The position numbers were made by a program, and so were the translations under genes. The notes under the pieces were generated by a model that saw nothing but the letters and a program-made list of their open reading frames with translations, made no database searches and had not been told where the DNA came from. A DNA stretch of 20,466 nt, from the NCBI GenBank assembly GCA_021736615.1, contig JAIPFN010000104.1:1-20466 (forward strand), in the 5' to 3' direction. The DNA comes from Phycisphaerae bacterium. Lineage in GTDB: Bacteria; Planctomycetota; Phycisphaerae; Sedimentisphaerales; Anaerohalosphaeraceae. Shown one piece after another: positions 17,283 through 20,466 of this stretch (its first letter is position 1; every line of letters begins with the position of its first letter).

Positions 17283-18086
17283 ATGATGTTCTCTAAAGGT
17301 ATCCAGACGTTTTGTTTTTTTCTTGCTGTAATTTCCCTGTTGATCTCCGGCTGTAGTGAATCTGTCAATTACCAGGCCGATTCTAAGCCGGCCCTTGCCG
17401 ATTCTGTTTCTGAGAAACCGGCTGTGGCTGCGAAAAAGGTTGAGGCTGTTCGGTTTGACCCGGTCGTTAAACAGATCGAAGGCTGGACGGTGAACGTCGA
17501 TCCGCAAATGCTCGAAGGTGAACATGCCGGCGAAGGGGCCGAGTCGCTGAAGATGCTTGCCAATCACCTTCAGAGGATAGCGATTCTTGTGCCGGAAAAA
17601 CAGCTCAGGCAACTGCGCAATCTTGAGATTTGGATCGAGTATTATCATCCGACGCTTGGGAACATGCAGTATCATCCCGGTGCCGATTGGCTAAAGAATA
17701 ACGGCCATGACCCGCGTCTGGTCAAACAGGTTCATGTTACCCGCTGCAAAACTCTTCTCAGCAGGGGTCAGATGATCAAGCATCCCGCGGTTATCCTCCA
17801 CGAACTGGCTCACTCGTATCACGATCAGGTGCTGGGTTTCGATGATCCCAGGATTATCAAGGCGTATGAAGCGGCGATGGCCGAAAAGCTTTACGACAAT
17901 AACCTGCTCTACACAGGCAAAAGAGTGCGCCACTACGCCGCGACCAACCACAAGGAATATTTCGCCGAGGGAACAGAGGCATATTTCTACCGCAACGACT
18001 TCTACCCCTTCGTAGCCGCCGAACTAAAAGAACACGACCCGAGATTGTACGACCTGATGGCTGAGATTTGGGGACCGCTAAGATAA
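17283..18086 (+). CDS. Zinc metallopeptidase-like lipoprotein (HExxH)
   Basis: The 267-residue protein has a lipobox (LLISGC, Cys24) and a disordered linker to about residue 60. The folded part carries the zinc motif HELAHSYH (173-180) with a likely third ligand Glu in NHKEYFAEGTEAYF (Glu225 or Glu229). This arrangement and the late YFAEGTEAYF resemble the anthrax lethal-factor-like (ATLF) metallopeptidase fold. That is a judgement from motif pattern, not from a search. It is anchored in a membrane outside the cytoplasm; the substrate is unknown. The start is ATG 17283, with GAGGG about 8 bases upstream; ATG 17286 is equivalent. Heptamer array A7 begins at its stop codon. Confidence 0.78.
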   Translation: MMFSKGIQTFCFFLAVISLLISGCSESVNYQADSKPALADSVSEKPAVAAKKVEAVRFDPVVKQIEGWTVNVDPQMLEGEHAGEGAESLKMLANHLQRIAILVPEKQLRQLRNLEIWIEYYHPTLGNMQYHPGADWLKNNGHDPRLVKQVHVTRCKTLLSRGQMIKHPAVILHELAHSYHDQVLGFDDPRIIKAYEAAMAEKLYDNNLLYTGKRVRHYAATNHKEYFAEGTEAYFYRNDFYPFVAAELKEHDPRLYDLMAEIWGPLR

Positions 18087-18111
18087 TTACGAATTACGAA
18101 TTGAGGATTCG
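18084..18111. repeat. Heptanucleotide array A7 (4 units) at stop codon
   Basis: The units TAATTAC, GAATTAC, GAATTGA, GGATTCG begin with the stop codon of the metallopeptidase gene. On the minus strand the first units read GTAATTC and so carry TAA in repeated frames. It lies in the 43-base gap between two convergent genes. Confidence 0.75.
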
Positions 18112-18129
18112 GTATGTGATGTTTTTGGC

Positions 18130-19245
18130 TCATGGATGATAATTAGAAGCTTCCTGTTGATTAACGTACTCCTTTGCTAGTCGCTCACCCTCAGCGATCT
18201 GGGCTGGTTTCATATCTTTCTTTATAAGCTCTTTGCCTTTGGTAGCTTCAAAATAACCATTCATTTCAGAAATAATAAGCCATTTGTACGCCTCTGGATA
18301 GTTCTTAATTACGCCTGTGCCGTCTGCATACATCATAGCTAGTACATATTGAGCGTTTGGATGTCCTTGCTCGGCAGCTTTACTAACCCATTTTGCTGCT
18401 TCTATCTCGTCTTTGATAACTAACATGTTCGCAAGACCAAGCTGATATTGAGCTTCAGATAGTCCATGTTCAGCAGCTTTACTGTACCACTTGATAGCTT
18501 CTTTAGTGTCTATTGAAACGCCATATCCGGAGACGTACATAGTGCCAAGATTATACTGAGCCTCAGCGTATCCCTGATCAGCGGCTTTTCTGTACCACTT
18601 GACGGCTTCTTTAAAATCTTTGGCTAAATAGGCCATGATTCCAAGATGGTATTGAGCTTCGGGGAAATTCTGATCAGCAGCTTTTTTAAACCATTTGCCT
18701 GCTTTTTTAGAGTCCAAAGGTAAGCCGCTTCCGTTGGCGTACATCTTGCCAAGAGTAAATTGGGCAGTTGCATCCCCATTTTCAGCGGCTTTTATGATCC
18801 ACTTGACTGCTAACTTGATATCTTCGATAGCTCCTTGGCCGTTGTAGTACATCCAACCAAGGTTATATTGAGACTTTGCATGCCCCTGTTCAGCAGCTTT
18901 CTTATACCACTCGACCGCTTCTTTATGATCTATTTTTACGCCTCTGCCTTCAGCATAAATCACACCAAGATTGAATTGAGCAGTTGCATCTCCTTGGTCG
19001 GCAGCTTTTCTGAACCACTTGAGTGACTCTTTGTGATCTTTAGTTACGCCTTTGCCGTTACCATACATCACGCCAAGGTCATGTTGAGCGTCAACGTCTC
19101 CCTGTTTGGCTTTCTTGAAAAGTTCTTCGATATCTATGTGTTGTTTTTCGGATGATTGTTTGGCTGGCTCGGTTTTACTGTCACAAGCGGTCAGTAACAG
19201 CGTGATAGCAATCATTATGGCGGCTATGCTTATGAAATGCTTCAT
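18130..19245 (-). CDS. Sel1-repeat lipoprotein
   Basis: This is an intact paralogue of the interrupted gene at 8111-9442. The 371-residue product begins MKHFISIAAIMIAITLLLTAC with a lipobox (LLTAC), so it is a membrane-anchored lipoprotein, unlike the first, which lacks the Cys. Eight Sel1 repeats follow at about 40-330. Two of them (FPEAQYHLG..KDF and LSEAQYQLG..KDE) are shortened because the loop between helices is missing. The C-terminal tail KPAQIAEGERLAKEYV is shared with the paralogue. The start at 19245 has GGGAG about 7 bases upstream; an upstream frame to 19299 overlaps the promoter region. Sel1 proteins often mediate contacts in signalling or envelope complexes; the partner is unknown. 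Confidence 0.88.
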   Translation of the reverse strand: MKHFISIAAIMIAITLLLTACDSKTEPAKQSSEKQHIDIEELFKKAKQGDVDAQHDLGVMYGNGKGVTKDHKESLKWFRKAADQGDATAQFNLGVIYAEGRGVKIDHKEAVEWYKKAAEQGHAKSQYNLGWMYYNGQGAIEDIKLAVKWIIKAAENGDATAQFTLGKMYANGSGLPLDSKKAGKWFKKAADQNFPEAQYHLGIMAYLAKDFKEAVKWYRKAADQGYAEAQYNLGTMYVSGYGVSIDTKEAIKWYSKAAEHGLSEAQYQLGLANMLVIKDEIEAAKWVSKAAEQGHPNAQYVLAMMYADGTGVIKNYPEAYKWLIISEMNGYFEATKGKELIKKDMKPAQIAEGERLAKEYVNQQEASNYHP

Positions 19246-19300
19246 TTGGTTTCTCCCTTCTAATCCAAAAAAACAGAAATCTATTCGTTTGTATGTCAAT

Positions 19301-19329
19301 ATTGTAGACTATGAGGCGGCGACTGTCAA
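19301..19329 (-). promoter_or_regulatory. Promoter of the second Sel1 gene
   Basis: On the minus strand, TTGACA (19324-19329) and TACAAT (19301-19306) are 17 bases apart. The spacer ends CATAGTC, matching CATAGTA in the other Sel1 promoter, and TTCTTGACA is shared too. The upstream control region was therefore duplicated with, or conserved between, the paralogues. Confidence 0.8.
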
Positions 19330-19330
19330 G

Positions 19331-19357
19331 AATCCGCGTAATTCGTGAAATCCGCGG
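19331..19357. repeat. Nine-base repeat (3 units)
   Basis: AATCCGCGT, AATTCGTGA, AATCCGCGG are three units of period 9, just upstream of the Sel1 promoter -35. This is a different period from the heptamer arrays, but it lies eight bases from array A9. Confidence 0.55.
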
Positions 19358-19364
19358 TTTAATA

Positions 19365-19406
19365 CTTGGATATTGGTTATTCCGTGTTGAGTGTTGGATA
19401 TTCAAA
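19365..19406. repeat. Heptanucleotide array A9 (6 units)
   Basis: The units are CTTGGAT, ATTGGTT, ATTCCGT, GTTGAGT, GTTGGAT, ATTCAAA, more degenerate than the others, with consensus rTTGGaT. It lies between two divergent genes, so here it is not next to a stop codon. Confidence 0.65.
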
Positions 19407-19537
19407 GAACCAGCATATGATATTTTCAGTTTTTCCGGTAAAATTACAGATTTTCCGCTTATTTTCCGATATAGACCCTTGTGCGGCCTGATTTTTTTGG
19501 GTTTCGCTTTAATTTGGAATCTGGCACTGGGTTTTTC

Positions 19538-20466
19538 ATGGGAAATGGACAAAATAATACTGTACATCTGACGAATTCTGCTCCGAAGCGGTTTGTTCCT
19601 ACCTGTACGATCTGCGGCAATCAGCATTGGCCGAGGGACCCATCCTGTGCGGGCAAAAAGGGTGCCAAGGCCAAAGCAAAGGCCAAAGGTGTCTTAAAAG
19701 CCAAGGCCCGTGCAAAGCGGATGGGCACCGCTGCCGCCGATACTTCCCAGCCCGCAGAGGCTTCGGGCACGGAAATGCTTCCTGCATCCAGTCCTGCGGT
19801 TACTTTCCCGGCGACTCCCAACGTCTCTCCTAAACCCTCTGCATCGACACATCCTGCGACTCCGACTGGTCCCGGGACTCCGACGTTCCCTGCCAAGCCG
19901 ACTGTTCCGGCGACTCCGAAAGTATCTTCCCCGCCAGTCGAGACGTCATATCCGGGGGCGAAGACTTATTTTGCCCAGCCCGCCCAGCCTGCCGGCGAGC
20001 CGGTTTCCCCCCCGCAGCAAAATACTGTTGCCAAACCCCAACCGCAAAAACAACCCGGAGGCGAAACAGTGTTCAAAATCAAAGCGAAATCTAAAGAGGA
20101 GATCACGTCGTTTACCGATGAGATCGCCCGGATAAAGCGTCAGGCCGACGAAGTGGTTCTTCGCACCTCCGAAGACGCCGCCCATCGCGTTCAGGCCGAA
20201 CGAACCGCCCGCATCAACGCCGAAGAAAAGGCACTCAACGAAGCGGCCGCACGTCTAAAGGCCGAACAAAAACTGCAGGCAGAGATCGATAAGCTGAAAA
20301 ATTTACAGGAAGAGGCACGGCTCGCCGTCCAGGCCAACCAGATGCAAATGCAGGAGATACAGGCTCAGTTTTCCGATGTCAACACCAATAACGATGCTCC
20401 CGCTGCGATCAGACCGTTTGAAGAGTCGGCAGATGCCACGGCGATTCCGATTGCTCCCGGCCATAG
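19538..20466 (+). CDS. Cys/His-motif, Pro-rich, coiled-coil protein (3' partial)
   Basis: An ATG at 19538 opens 309 codons with no stop before the window ends, so the gene is cut at its 3' side. Three regions are visible. Residues 1-40 have a possible metal-binding motif, CTICGNQHWPRDPSC (Cys23, Cys26, His30, Cys37). Residues 40-62 are Lys/Ala-rich like a histone tail, followed by a Pro/Thr/Ala-rich linker (about 65-175). Residues 180-280 are highly charged with heptad character, a likely long helix or coiled coil (ERTARINAEEKALNEAAARL). The frame holds across the whole stretch and uses codons like its neighbours. The ribosome site is weak (CTGGG). The family was not recognised. DNA or nucleoid binding is a guess from composition. 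Confidence 0.7.
   Translation, partial: MGNGQNNTVHLTNSAPKRFVPTCTICGNQHWPRDPSCAGKKGAKAKAKAKGVLKAKARAKRMGTAAADTSQPAEASGTEMLPASSPAVTFPATPNVSPKPSASTHPATPTGPGTPTFPAKPTVPATPKVSSPPVETSYPGAKTYFAQPAQPAGEPVSPPQQNTVAKPQPQKQPGGETVFKIKAKSKEEITSFTDEIARIKRQADEVVLRTSEDAAHRVQAERTARINAEEKALNEAAARLKAEQKLQAEIDKLKNLQEEARLAVQANQMQMQEIQAQFSDVNTNNDAPAAIRPFEESADATAIPIAPGH

Noticed and set aside
19621..20185. Other frames in the last 850 bases (both strands)
   Set aside because: The frame from 19538 is continuous, longer, and has coherent domains; the others are proline/arginine-rich shadows.

Overview
The window looks like a chromosomal piece from an anaerobic, polysaccharide-degrading bacterium, most plausibly a Planctomycetota/Phycisphaerae (Sedimentisphaerales-like) lineage. 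The grounds are a PEP-CTERM surface protein with HAF-type repeats, two Sel1-repeat proteins, a GH10 xylanase beside a CE15 glucuronoyl esterase, an MreB, and many lipoproteins. The lineage is inferred from gene content, not from a marker tree. No rRNA, tRNA, CRISPR array, transposase or integrase was seen.

Layout. 1-396: non-coding DNA with a hairpin, a possible minus-strand gene remnant, a heptanucleotide array and the guaB promoter. 397-3522: guaB then guaA, the two steps from IMP to GMP. 3568-5491: an AT-richer island with a DarTG module whose toxin gene darT carries a one-base deletion while the antitoxin darG is intact. It is followed by a second toxin-antitoxin remnant: a frameshifted small antitoxin-like gene overlapping the first 18 or so codons of a truncated nucleotidyltransferase. 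5540-7968: secreted GH10 xylanase and CE15 esterase, probably one operon for glucuronoxylan breakdown. 8111-9442 (minus): a ten-repeat Sel1 protein interrupted by one in-frame TAA. 9679-12720: a CHASE3-HAMP-PAS4 histidine kinase on a TTG start. 12777-13667: a PAP2-family lipoprotein. 13774-14898 (minus): PEP-CTERM protein with a clean terminator. 15338-16423: mreB behind a leader with competing hairpins. 16706-17155: 3D-domain protein. 17283-18086: HExxH lipoprotein. 18130-19245 (minus): Sel1 lipoprotein, a paralogue of the first. 19538 to the window end: an unstopped reading frame for a Cys/His-motif, Ala/Lys/Pro-rich, coiled-coil protein.

The most unusual signal is not a gene. At least eight short arrays (28-57 bp) of degenerate repeats with exactly seven-base period sit between genes, each with its own heptamer. 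Five start at, or overlap, the stop codon of the gene before them. Some are joined to a small palindrome (CCGCC-N3-GGCGG), and in one case the palindrome sits cleanly inside an array that is otherwise nearly identical to another array 10.8 kb away. The arrays supply C-terminal codons and stop codons to two proteins. Because 7 is 1 modulo 3, repeated stop triplets fall in successive reading frames. They resemble the heptanucleotide STRR repeats of heterocystous cyanobacteria in period only.

The second theme is decay: three toxin-antitoxin-type genes and one Sel1 gene are broken by single-base changes or truncation, while long neighbouring genes are intact. Four promoters (guaB, the kinase gene and both Sel1 genes) have a near-consensus -35 and a recognisable -10 at exactly 17 bp spacing, and they fix several start codons.
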